Assembly (NCBI RefSeq): GCF_043194295.1
Contig: NZ_JBAFVK010000001.1
Source: Xanthobacter autotrophicus
GTDB lineage: Bacteria; Pseudomonadota; Alphaproteobacteria; Rhizobiales; Xanthobacteraceae
Direction: 5' to 3' (one strand)
Length of the DNA: 64,000 nucleotides
This document shows positions 16,090-24,291 of the stretch, in pieces. A program made the position numbers and the translations under genes. The notes under the pieces were generated by a model, which saw only the letters and a program-made list of their open reading frames with translations, did not search any database and was not told where the DNA came from. Numbering within the stretch: position 1 is the stretch's first letter; each line of letters begins with the position of its first letter.

Positions 16090-18834
16090 CTACGCCTCCG
16101 ATGCCTCGCCCGTTTCGTCGGCATCGCCGTTCTCGGCCCCGGCATCGTCGCTGATATGCTCCACGGAGACGACACGCTCGCCCTCCGCCGTATCGAACAC
16201 GATGACGCCCTGGCTGGCGCGGCCGACGATGCGGATGCCGTCCACCGGGCAGCGGATCAGCTGCCCACCGTCAGTCACCAGCATGATCTGGTCCTGGTCC
16301 TCCACCGGGAAGGAGGCGACGAGGCGGCCGTTGCGCTCGTTCACCGCCATGGCGACGATGCCCTTGCCGCCGCGTCCGGTCACCCGATACTCGTAGGACG
16401 AGGTGCGCTTGCCGTAACCATTCTCGGAGACGGTGAGGATGAACTGCTCCTTGGCGCCCATCTCGGCGTAGCGGTCCTGGCCCAGTTGGCCATTGCCGCT
16501 GGCGCCCTCCTCCGGCTCCACGTCTCCGGCCTCGGTGGCCTCGCCCGCCAGAGCACGGCGGCGCTTGATATAGGCCAGGCGGTCTTCGGCGGAGGCGTCC
16601 ACATGGCCGATGATGGCCATGGAGATGATGGTGTCGCCATCCTCCAGCCGGATGCCGCGAACGCCCACGCTGTCGCGTCCCTTGAACACGCGCACCTCGG
16701 TCACCGGGAAGCGGATGCAGGCTCCGGCCGCCGTGGTCAGCAGCACATCGTCGTCTTCCGTGCACAGCCCCACGTCAGCGATGGCCTCGCCCTCGTTGAG
16801 CTTCATGGCGATCTTGCCGTTGCGGTTCACCTGCTGGAAATCGGTGAGCGCATTGCGCCGCACGGTGCCGCCGGTGGTCGCGAACATGATCTGCAGGCGA
16901 TCGTTCTCGTCGGAATCCTCTGGCAGCAGGACGACGGAGGTGATGCGCTCATCCTGCTCCAGCGGCAGGATGTTGATGAGCGCCTTGCCGCGGGCCTGTG
17001 GCGCCGCCAGCGGCAGGCGCCACACCTTCAGCTTGTAGACCTGCCCCTTGGAGGAGAAGAACAGCACCGGAGCGTGGGTGGAGGCCACGAACAGGCGGGT
17101 GACGAAATCCTCGTCCCGCGTCTGCATGGCCGATCGGCCCTTGCCGCCGCGTCGCTGCGCCCGATAGGTGGAGAGCGGCACGCGCTTGATGTAACCGGCG
17201 TGGGAGACGGTGACCACCATCTCCTCACGCTGGATAAGGTCCTCGTCCTCCAGGTCGCCGAAGCCTTCCACGATCTCCGTGCGCCGCGGCGTGCCGAACT
17301 CCTCCTTGATGGCGATCAGTTCGGCCCGGATGATGGCGCGCATGCGCGGACGGCTGGCGAGAATGTCCAGATAGTCGGCAATTTCCACCGCCAGCTTGTC
17401 TAGTTCCTCGGCGATCTCGTCGCGGCCCAAAGCCGTGAGGCGCTGCAGGCGCAGGTCCAAGATCGCGCGGGCCTGCTCGAAGGACAGGCGGTAGGTGTCG
17501 TCCGGGCCAAGCTTGTGGCGTGGGTCGGCGATGAGCGCGATGAGGGGCGCCATGTCCTTGGCCGGCCAGTCGCGCGCCATCAGGGATTCGCGGGCGCTGG
17601 CCGGGTCCGGCGCGGTGCGGATGAGGCGGATCACCTCATCGATATTGGCCACGGCGATGGCAAGGCCCACCAACACATGGGCCCGGTCGCGCGCCTTGCG
17701 CAGCAGGAACTTGGTGCGGCGGCTGATGACCTCCTCGCGGAAGGCGATGAAGGCGGTGAGTACATCGTGCAGCGTGAGCACGCCCGGCTTGCCGCCCGAC
17801 AGCGCCACCATGTTCACGCCGAACGAGGTCTGCAGCAGTGTCAGGCGATAGAGGTTGTTGAGCACCACATCGGCCTGGGCGTCGCGCTTGATCTCGATGA
17901 CCACGCGCATACCGTCCCGGTCGCTCTCGTCGCGGATCTCGGCGATGCCCTCGACGCGCTTGTCGCGCACCAGCTCGGCCATCTTCTCGATCATCGTCGC
18001 CTTGTTCACCTGATAGGGAATTTCGGTGACGATGAGCGCCTCGCGCTCCTTGCGGATGGTCTCGATGGCCACCTTGGCCCGCATCAGGATGGAGCCGCGC
18101 CCGGTAAGATAGGCTTGGCGGATGCCGGTGCGGCCCAGGATCAGCGCGCCGGTGGGGAAATCCGGTCCGGGGAGCAGGTCGAGTAGCGCCTCGGGTTCCA
18201 GCGTTGGGTCGTCCAGCAGAGCGACGGTGGTGTCGACGATCTCGCCGAGATTGTGCGGCGGGATATTGGTGGCCATGCCCACCGCGATGCCGCCGGCGCC
18301 GTTGACCAGCAGGTTCGGGAACTTGGCCGGGAGGACGGTCGGCTCGTGCTCCGAATTGTCGTAATTGTCCTGGTAGTCGACAGTGTCCTTGTCGAGGTCG
18401 TCGAGAAGGGCATTCGTCACCTTCTCCAGGCGCACCTCAGTGTAGCGCATGGCCGCCGGGGCATCGCCGTCCACCGAGCCGAAATTGCCCTGGCCGTCCA
18501 CCAGCGGCAGGCGCATGGCGAAGGTCTGCGCCATGCGCACGAGGGCATCGTAGACCGACTGGTCGCCGTGCGGATGATACTTGCCGATGACATCGCCCAC
18601 CACGCGGGCGGACTTGCGATAGGACTTATTCCACTCATACCCGTTCTCGTGCATGGAGAACAGAATGCGCCGATGCACCGGCTTCAGGCCGTCGCGCACG
18701 TCGGGCAACGCGCGGGCGACGATGACGCTCATCGCATAGTCGAGGTAGGAGCGCGACAACTCCTCCGTGATGGAAACGGGCCGGATATCGGACGGCGGCT
18801 CGCCGCCGGGCTTCGGCGTCTCGGAATCGGCCAA
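16090..18834 (-). CDS. gyrA: DNA gyrase subunit A
   Basis: A 914-residue type II topoisomerase A subunit. The N-terminal breakage-reunion domain has ARALPDVRDGLKPVHRRIL and the catalytic tyrosine in AAMRYTE (about residue 131). The C-terminal wrapping domain has the GyrA box QRRGGKG, which identifies gyrase rather than topoisomerase IV ParC. The quinolone-resistance region reads HPHGDQSVYDALVRMAQ, so the position equivalent to E. coli Ser83 is Gln92, with Asp96 equal to Asp87 intact. An acidic tail (residues 885-914) ends the protein. The gene appears monocistronic. Confidence 0.97.
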   Translation of the reverse strand: MADSETPKPGGEPPSDIRPVSITEELSRSYLDYAMSVIVARALPDVRDGLKPVHRRILFSMHENGYEWNKSYRKSARVVGDVIGKYHPHGDQSVYDALVRMAQTFAMRLPLVDGQGNFGSVDGDAPAAMRYTEVRLEKVTNALLDDLDKDTVDYQDNYDNSEHEPTVLPAKFPNLLVNGAGGIAVGMATNIPPHNLGEIVDTTVALLDDPTLEPEALLDLLPGPDFPTGALILGRTGIRQAYLTGRGSILMRAKVAIETIRKEREALIVTEIPYQVNKATMIEKMAELVRDKRVEGIAEIRDESDRDGMRVVIEIKRDAQADVVLNNLYRLTLLQTSFGVNMVALSGGKPGVLTLHDVLTAFIAFREEVISRRTKFLLRKARDRAHVLVGLAIAVANIDEVIRLIRTAPDPASARESLMARDWPAKDMAPLIALIADPRHKLGPDDTYRLSFEQARAILDLRLQRLTALGRDEIAEELDKLAVEIADYLDILASRPRMRAIIRAELIAIKEEFGTPRRTEIVEGFGDLEDEDLIQREEMVVTVSHAGYIKRVPLSTYRAQRRGGKGRSAMQTRDEDFVTRLFVASTHAPVLFFSSKGQVYKLKVWRLPLAAPQARGKALINILPLEQDERITSVVLLPEDSDENDRLQIMFATTGGTVRRNALTDFQQVNRNGKIAMKLNEGEAIADVGLCTEDDDVLLTTAAGACIRFPVTEVRVFKGRDSVGVRGIRLEDGDTIISMAIIGHVDASAEDRLAYIKRRRALAGEATEAGDVEPEEGASGNGQLGQDRYAEMGAKEQFILTVSENGYGKRTSSYEYRVTGRGGKGIVAMAVNERNGRLVASFPVEDQDQIMLVTDGGQLIRCPVDGIRIVGRASQGVIVFDTAEGERVVSVEHISDDAGAENGDADETGEASEA

Positions 18835-19153
18835 AAGTCAACACTCTCAATCGTGGAACGCGGTGCTTCCTTCTAGCCGATTCACCCCCGAAAGGCCAGC
18901 GAAACCACAGCAACGTAACGATTTTTTCTCTTTAATCTTCAATGACTTGCGCGCCAGTTCCCTCGAAGTCGCCGATCACTTTGACCCTTTTGCGTCAAAG
19001 TTCCCCCTAGGCGTGCCTGACAGCGCTTCCCGTCCGAACCCCGAAAGCGCCACCTGCTGTGACCCAATCATCCTACTGGCGCCCTAAACAAGGAGTTCAG
19101 ACAGCCGAGTGCCGAGTGCCCGCCCCGGCTGATCAACCGGGGCGGGGAAGGCA
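18835..19153. other. Intergenic region between ssb and gyrA
   Basis: About 319 bases holding the ssb 3' hairpin (19119-19146) and the gyrA leader and promoter. The part at 18915-18990 is AT-richer (GATTTTTTCTCTTTAATC), the likely gyrA promoter zone. No convincing gene or structured RNA was recognised. Confidence 0.6.
19119..19146. terminator. Hairpin after ssb
   Basis: Ten-base arms CCCGCCCCGG (19119-19128) and CCGGGGCGGG (19137-19146) pair perfectly around the 8-base loop CTGATCAA, 8 bases beyond the ssb stop on the minus strand. It has no T-run; likely a transcript end or stabilising hairpin. Confidence 0.55.
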
Positions 19154-19693
19154 TCAGAACGGAATTTCGTCATCGAGATCGGCAGCCGGTCGCCCCCCAC
19201 CGCCGGAACCGCTCGATGAGCTGGCCGAGGCGCCAGACACCTTGCGGCCGCCACCGGAGCCGCCATAGCCGCCGCCCATCGGGCTCGCCGAACCGAAATC
19301 AGAGCCGCCGGCATAGTCGTCACTGCCCGCCCCAGAGCCTTCGCCGCGTCCGTCGAGCAGCGTCAGCTCGCCGCGATAGGGCCGCAGCACGATCTCGGTG
19401 GTATAGGTTTCCCGCCCGTCCTTCTCATATTTGCGGGTCTCAAGCTGGCCTTCGATGTAAACCTTGGAGCCCTTTTTCAGGAAGCGCTCGGCGACGCCCG
19501 CCAAATTCTCATTAAAGATCACCACGCGGTGCCATTCCGTGCGCTCGCGGCGCTCACCGGATGCCTTGTCCCGCCAGTTCTCCGAGGTGGCGACCGACAG
19601 GTTGCAGACCCGTCCGCCATTCTGGAAAGACTTGATTTCCGGGTCCCGGCCGAGATTGCCGACCAGGATCACCTTATTGACGCTGCCGGCCAT
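19154..19693 (-). CDS. ssb: Single-stranded DNA-binding protein
   Basis: A 179-residue SSB. Residues 1-110 form the OB fold (SVNKVILVGNLGRDPE, SVATSENWRDKASGERRERTEWHRVV, KVYIEGQLETRKYEKDG), then comes a Gly/Ser-rich flexible linker, and the acidic C-terminal tip DDEIPF that binds partner replication and repair proteins. The start is the ATG at 19693; upstream in-frame sequence is not homologous. Divergent from uvrA, with two LexA-type boxes in the shared region, so SOS induction is likely. Confidence 0.96.
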   Translation of the reverse strand: MAGSVNKVILVGNLGRDPEIKSFQNGGRVCNLSVATSENWRDKASGERRERTEWHRVVIFNENLAGVAERFLKKGSKVYIEGQLETRKYEKDGRETYTTEIVLRPYRGELTLLDGRGEGSGAGSDDYAGGSDFGSASPMGGGYGGSGGGRKVSGASASSSSGSGGGGRPAADLDDEIPF

Positions 19694-19827
19694 CCCGATG
19701 CTCCTCGTTCGTGGTCGCTTTATCAGCCCGCACCCTACCGCCCACGGCGCGGCAGGCCAGCCCAAAGCCGACTTTTCCCCATTAAGAACCGCGTGGATCC
19801 ACGCGCAGTAAAGGGGGATTTAGCAAT

Positions 19828-19842
19828 GTTCATGTTGTGTTC
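19828..19842 (+). promoter_or_regulatory. LexA (SOS) box, ssb-proximal
   Basis: GTTC-ATGTTGT-GTTC, an exact match to the alphaproteobacterial LexA operator GTTC-N7-GTTC. It lies 135 bases upstream of the ssb start and 345 bases upstream of uvrA. Probably represses ssb or both genes until DNA damage. Confidence 0.8.
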
Positions 19843-19928
19843 CTATCGTCTCGCGACGCCGGATGCAAGCACCTTCTTCCATTGGGAGGCGTGGTGGCCG
19901 TCAGAATTTTGGCTGGCTCGGCGCAGCG

Positions 19929-19943
19929 GTTCCTGATATGTTC
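19929..19943 (+). promoter_or_regulatory. LexA (SOS) box, uvrA-proximal
   Basis: GTTC-CTGATAT-GTTC, a second exact match to the alphaproteobacterial LexA operator, 101 bases from the first in the same orientation and 244 bases upstream of the uvrA start. Probably controls the uvrA promoter. Confidence 0.8.
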
Positions 19944-20186
19944 CCTACCGCATTGCACGCGGCCACCTACATTCAACCCGTGATCAGGGGCGAATTCGAA
20001 ATGCAGCGATTGGGTTTCACTGTCGTGTCAAAAGAGTCGTGCAACGCCGAGGCGGGGAGCGTTTCCGAGGGTTGGTTCGGCCCAGCGCGCATCCCTTCCC
20101 CCACATTTAGCGTATTCACCCCCAGAGCCAAGTCGGCCGCCCCTCTTTCCTGATCTTTCTGCGCCTGTCGGCGCCACCGGAATTCC

Positions 20187-23100
20187 ATGTCTGATCGCGC
20201 ATTTCCCACCCGGGCGACTGCCGCCCCTGATATCGCCGTCCGCCGGGACGCCCGTACCCTCACGGTGCGTGGCGCGCGCGAGCACAACCTGAAGAACGTG
20301 GACCTCGCGATCCCGCGGGACAGCCTCGTGGTGTTCACCGGCCTCTCCGGATCGGGCAAGAGTTCGCTGGCCTTCGACACAATCTATGCCGAAGGCCAGC
20401 GCCGGTATGTGGAAAGCCTCTCGGCCTACGCCCGGCAATTCCTGGAAATGATGCAGAAGCCGGATGTGGACCAGATCGACGGTCTGTCCCCGGCGATTTC
20501 CATCGAGCAGAAGACCACGTCCAAGAATCCGCGTTCCACCGTGGGCACGGTGACCGAGATCTACGATTACATGCGCCTTCTGTGGGCGCGCACGGGGGTG
20601 CCGTATTCGCCGGCCACCGGCCTGCCCATCGAGAGCCAGACCGTCTCGCAGATGGTGGATCGCACACTGGCCCTGCCCGAGGGCACCCGCCTCTATCTGC
20701 TGGCCCCGGTTGTGCGCGGACGCAAGGGCGAGTACCGCAAGGAACTCGCCGAGTGGATGAAGAAGGGCTTTCAGCGGGTGAAGATCGACGGCGCCTTCCA
20801 CGAAATCGCGGAAGCGCCTGCCCTCGACAAGAAAATCAAACACGACATCGACGTGGTGGTGGACCGCATCGTGGTGCGGGCTGATCTCGCCGCGCGCCTC
20901 GCCGACAGTTTCGAGACGGCGCTGGCGCTGGCCGATGGCATCGCGGTAGCTGAATACGCCGATGAGAAGGACGAGACAGGGGCCGCGCGGCGCATCCTGT
21001 TCTCCGAGAAGTTCGCCTGCCCGGTTTCCGGCTTCACCATTTCGGAGATCGAGCCGCGACTTTTTTCCTTCAACAATCCCTTCGGCGCCTGCCCGGCTTG
21101 CGATGGGCTCGGAGTCGAGCAGACCATCGATCCAGACCTCGTGGTGCCCGACCGGATGCGCTCGCTCAAGCAGGGCGCCATCGCACCGTGGGCAAAATCC
21201 ACCTCTCCTTATTATGGCCAAACGCTGGATGCTCTGGCCAAGCACTATGATTTCAAACTCAACGTGCCCTTCGCCGATCTGCCGGAACAGGCCAAGGATG
21301 TATTGCTCTTCGGCTCGGGCTCCGAGAAGATCACCTTCGCCTATGACGACGGCATGCGCGCCTACGAGACCTCCAAGACCTTCGAGGGCGTGGTGCGCAA
21401 CCTCGACCGGCGCTGGAAGGAGACGGACAGCGACTGGGCGCGGGAGGAAATCTCGAAATATTTCTCGACCGTTCCCTGTAAGGCCTGTTCGGGCTACCGC
21501 CTGAAGCCGGAGGCCCTGGCCGTAAAGGTGGCCGGAAAGCATATCGGCGAGGTGGGCGAACTCTCGGTGCGGTCGGCGTCCGCGTGGTTCGAAGCTCTGC
21601 CAGGCGAACTGACCGACAAGCAGAACGAGATCGCCGGCCGGATCCTGAAGGAGATCCGCGAGCGGCTGATCTTTTTGCTGGATGTGGGACTTGAGTATCT
21701 CACCCTCACCCGGGCCTCTGGCACCCTGTCCGGTGGCGAGAGCCAGCGCATCCGTCTCGCATCCCAGATCGGCTCGGGCCTGACCGGGGTGCTGTATGTG
21801 CTGGATGAGCCGTCCATCGGCCTGCACCAGCGCGACAATGCGCGTCTTCTGGATACGCTGAAGCACCTGCGCGACCTCGGCAATACGGTGATCGTGGTGG
21901 AGCACGACGAGGACGCCATCCTCGCCGCCGATTATGTGGTGGATGTAGGTCCTGGTGCCGGCATCCATGGCGGCCGCATCGTCTCCCAGGGCACGCCCGC
22001 CCAGATCCTGGCCGATCCCAATTCCCTCACTGGCCAATATCTCACCGGCCAACTGTCCGTGGGCGTGCCGGCGCGGCGCAAGCCCAACCCGAAGCGCATG
22101 CTCAAGCTTTCGGGCGCGCGCGGCAACAATCTGAAGGACGTGACGGCAGAGATTCCGCTCGGCCTGTTCACCTGCATAACCGGCGTGTCAGGGGGCGGCA
22201 AATCCACGCTGCTCATCGATACCTTGTACAAAGCGGTGGCGCGGCGGCTGAACGGCGCCAGTGAGGCCCCCGCCCCGTTTGATCGTCTGGAGGGGCTCGA
22301 GCACCTCGACAAGGTGATTGATATCGATCAGTCGCCCATCGGCCGCACCCCCCGCTCGAACCCGGCCACCTACACGGGCGCCTTCACGCCCATCCGCGAA
22401 TGGTTCTCCGGCTTGCCGGAGGCCAAGGCGCGCGGGTATGGCGCCGGGCGCTTCTCCTTCAATGTGAAGGGCGGGCGCTGCGAGGCCTGCCAGGGCGACG
22501 GCGTCATCAAGATCGAGATGCACTTCCTGCCGGATGTCTATGTCACGTGCGACGTCTGCAAGGGCAAGCGCTACAACCGCGAGACCCTGGATGTCTCGTT
22601 CAAGAACAAGTCCATCGCCGACGTGCTGGACATGACGGTGGAAGAGGGTGCGCAATTCTTCAAGGCGGTGCCGTCCGTCCGCGAGAAGCTGGAGACCCTG
22701 CATCGTGTGGGGCTCGACTACATCAAGGTGGGTCAGCAGGCGACCACGCTCTCCGGCGGCGAGGCGCAGCGCGTGAAGCTCTCCAAGGAGTTATCCAAGC
22801 GCGCCACCGGGCGTACCCTCTACATCCTTGACGAGCCTACCACCGGCCTACACTTCCACGATGTGAAGAAGCTGCTCGAAGTGCTGCATGAGCTTGTGGA
22901 GCAGGGCAACACGGTGGTGGTGATCGAGCACAATCTGGAGGTTATCAAGACCGCCGACTGGATTCTCGATCTCGGCCCGGAAGGCGGCGACGGGGGCGGC
23001 GAGATCGTGGTCGCGGGCACGCCAGAGCAGGTGGCGCAGCACCCGCGCTCCCACACCGGCCACTTCCTCGCGGAAGTCCTGGCGCGGCGGCCCATGGCCA

Positions 23101-23375
23101 AGGCCGCCCCGACGGCACCGGTGGAAACGGCGCCTACCACAAAGGCACTGTCGCCGGCAAAGGCATCCACGGGGAAGATGTCAACGGCGAAGGTTGAAGC
23201 CCGCAAGGCCGTGACCAGAAATGCACCGGCCAACCCGGAAGCATTGGATCGGGAGCCTGCGGCAGATGCTCAAACTGCGGGAAAGGTCGGTGAGACTGTT
23301 GGTGTTGAGGACAAGGCCACGCCGGCCAAGGCGGCGCCCCGTCCCCGTGGCCGGCGCCGGCAGGCTGCGGAGTAG
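20187..23375 (+). CDS. uvrA: Excinuclease ABC subunit A with long basic tail
   Basis: A 1062-residue damage-recognition ATPase of nucleotide excision repair. It has two ABC modules: Walker A GLSGSGKSS at 52-60 and GVSGGGKST near 665, with two LSGGE signatures (TLSGGESQRIRL, TLSGGEAQRVKL). The C-terminal zinc finger is complete (CEAC...CDVC). The first zinc site reads CPVS...CPAC, with Ser for one Cys, which I recall as common in alphaproteobacterial UvrA. Residues 966-1062 form an Ala/Lys/Pro-rich tail ending PRPRGRRRQAAE, beyond the usual length of about 950-970 residues. SOS control is expected from the upstream LexA boxes. Confidence 0.96.
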   Translation: MSDRAFPTRATAAPDIAVRRDARTLTVRGAREHNLKNVDLAIPRDSLVVFTGLSGSGKSSLAFDTIYAEGQRRYVESLSAYARQFLEMMQKPDVDQIDGLSPAISIEQKTTSKNPRSTVGTVTEIYDYMRLLWARTGVPYSPATGLPIESQTVSQMVDRTLALPEGTRLYLLAPVVRGRKGEYRKELAEWMKKGFQRVKIDGAFHEIAEAPALDKKIKHDIDVVVDRIVVRADLAARLADSFETALALADGIAVAEYADEKDETGAARRILFSEKFACPVSGFTISEIEPRLFSFNNPFGACPACDGLGVEQTIDPDLVVPDRMRSLKQGAIAPWAKSTSPYYGQTLDALAKHYDFKLNVPFADLPEQAKDVLLFGSGSEKITFAYDDGMRAYETSKTFEGVVRNLDRRWKETDSDWAREEISKYFSTVPCKACSGYRLKPEALAVKVAGKHIGEVGELSVRSASAWFEALPGELTDKQNEIAGRILKEIRERLIFLLDVGLEYLTLTRASGTLSGGESQRIRLASQIGSGLTGVLYVLDEPSIGLHQRDNARLLDTLKHLRDLGNTVIVVEHDEDAILAADYVVDVGPGAGIHGGRIVSQGTPAQILADPNSLTGQYLTGQLSVGVPARRKPNPKRMLKLSGARGNNLKDVTAEIPLGLFTCITGVSGGGKSTLLIDTLYKAVARRLNGASEAPAPFDRLEGLEHLDKVIDIDQSPIGRTPRSNPATYTGAFTPIREWFSGLPEAKARGYGAGRFSFNVKGGRCEACQGDGVIKIEMHFLPDVYVTCDVCKGKRYNRETLDVSFKNKSIADVLDMTVEEGAQFFKAVPSVREKLETLHRVGLDYIKVGQQATTLSGGEAQRVKLSKELSKRATGRTLYILDEPTTGLHFHDVKKLLEVLHELVEQGNTVVVIEHNLEVIKTADWILDLGPEGGDGGGEIVVAGTPEQVAQHPRSHTGHFLAEVLARRPMAKAAPTAPVETAPTTKALSPAKASTGKMSTAKVEARKAVTRNAPANPEALDREPAADAQTAGKVGETVGVEDKATPAKAAPRPRGRRRQAAE

Positions 23376-23387
23376 GTGCCTTTGGAT

Positions 23388-23406
23388 CGGCCCGGTGTGC
23401 GGGCCG
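23388..23406. terminator. Hairpin after uvrA
   Basis: CGGCCCG (23388-23394) pairs with CGGGCCG (23400-23406) around a 5-base loop, 12 bases beyond the uvrA stop codon. No T-run follows; position suggests a transcript-end hairpin. Confidence 0.4.
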
Positions 23407-23867
23407 GCGATTCGCGAAAATGCTCTACTCGGGACCTCCACTTGGGACCTTCCGGTTCGGGGGCGTCCGCGAGCGGGTCGGATTCCGGTGACGGTAAGGC
23501 CCGCGTCGCGATATCGGAACGGAACCGGCCTTTTCATGCCCGCTGCAGGATACCGGCGTGCCCTTGTGGCTGCCTGCGCTCGGTACCGATCGTCGTTTTA
23601 GATGTTGGGGGCCTGCGGCAGCAATCGCGCTCCGAGCAACATCACGGCTCCTATCGGGCGTCGCCTGTGGCGTCTGCCGGGGCGTCGCCTGGCTCGTCCG
23701 TTTCTCCATTTTCCACGTCATACGCGCGGTGCGTCCGGCGACAGCCCTTGACCCCGCGATGGCGAGTAAGCTCAGCCGGCCAAGCTCCATGCACACTTCG
23801 CAATGCTGCAATGCATGATCCGCTATTTGGCGATGCAGCAAAGAGGCGTATCTAAGAGGAGAAAGTC

Positions 23868-23891
23868 GCGGAAGCAAAGAGACGCTTCCGC
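23868..23891 (+). promoter_or_regulatory. Leader hairpin before the DUF1127 gene
   Basis: GCGGAAGC (23868-23875) pairs with GCTTCCGC (23884-23891) around an 8-base loop, ending 16 bases before the ATG and just ahead of the GGAG ribosome binding site. It could gate translation or shape a small RNA 5' end. Confidence 0.45.
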
Positions 23892-23907
23892 AAAGTGGAG
23901 AAGACCA

Positions 23908-24069
23908 ATGTTGCTCTGGGGTTTCCTGGCTCGCCAGTTCCGCCGGTGGCAGACGTATAATCGCACTGTCACAGAGCTGTCCAAGCTTGATGATCGCAGT
24001 CTCGCGGACATCAATGTGTCGCGCAGCGAGATCCGTGCTCTCGCTCGGCACGCATCCGCCGCCGTCTGA
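23908..24069 (+). CDS. DUF1127 small basic protein
   Basis: A 53-residue protein with the DUF1127 pattern: a hydrophobic/aromatic start (MLLWGFLARQFRRWQTYNRTVTEL) followed by LSKLDDRSLADINVSRSEIRALAR, the highly conserved core of these alphaproteobacterial proteins. Some family members act as RNA-binding or stress and phosphate/carbon response proteins (for example CcaF1 of Rhodobacter). The start is the ATG at 23908, with GGAGAAG 5-11 bases upstream; the open frame starts earlier at 23803 but without support. A leader hairpin and a strong intrinsic terminator frame a compact transcript. Confidence 0.85.
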   Translation: MLLWGFLARQFRRWQTYNRTVTELSKLDDRSLADINVSRSEIRALARHASAAV

Positions 24070-24114
24070 TACGACGACGCTGACATAGCCCGGCCAGTGG
24101 CTGGGCATCGATAG

Positions 24115-24136
24115 TGGCCCCGCTCGGGGCCATTTT
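24115..24136 (+). terminator. Intrinsic terminator of the DUF1127 gene
   Basis: TGGCCCC (24115-24121) pairs with GGGGCCA (24126-24132) around GCTC and is followed by TTTT, 46 bases after the DUF1127 stop. A second weaker hairpin (GCCCGGCCA...GGCTGGGC) lies just before it. Confidence 0.75.
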
Positions 24137-24291
24137 CGTTTTCTGGACGCGTATACTGCCCGCCCAATCCGGCGCAGGGGTTGAAGTCTTCGGGGTGGCT
24201 GTGGCACATGGCACCTCCCGTCGGCACGTCCTTCGCGTTCCAGCCTTCAAGGCTCTTTGCCTGAAGGCCCATTCCCCGGCGGAGCGGAGTC

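Larger units (their letters stand above)
19694..20186. other. Divergent ssb-uvrA control region
   Basis: A 493-base region without a supported gene. It contains a 16-bp palindrome CGCGTGGATCCACGCG at 19790-19805 and two perfect GTTC-N7-GTTC LexA boxes at 19828-19842 and 19929-19943. Short open frames exist but have no start signals or recognisable products. Promoters for both genes are expected here. Confidence 0.75.
23376..23907. other. Intergenic region between uvrA and the DUF1127 gene
   Basis: About 530 bases with no supported gene. It opens with a 7-bp hairpin (23388-23406) after uvrA and ends with an 8-bp hairpin in the DUF1127 leader (23868-23891). The sequence between, 23410-23860, shows no family similarity in any frame; an undetected small RNA is possible but unsupported. 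Confidence 0.5.

Noticed and set aside
16090..18834. Topoisomerase IV subunit ParC
   Set aside because: The C-terminal domain contains a GyrA box (QRRGGKG), so it is gyrase.
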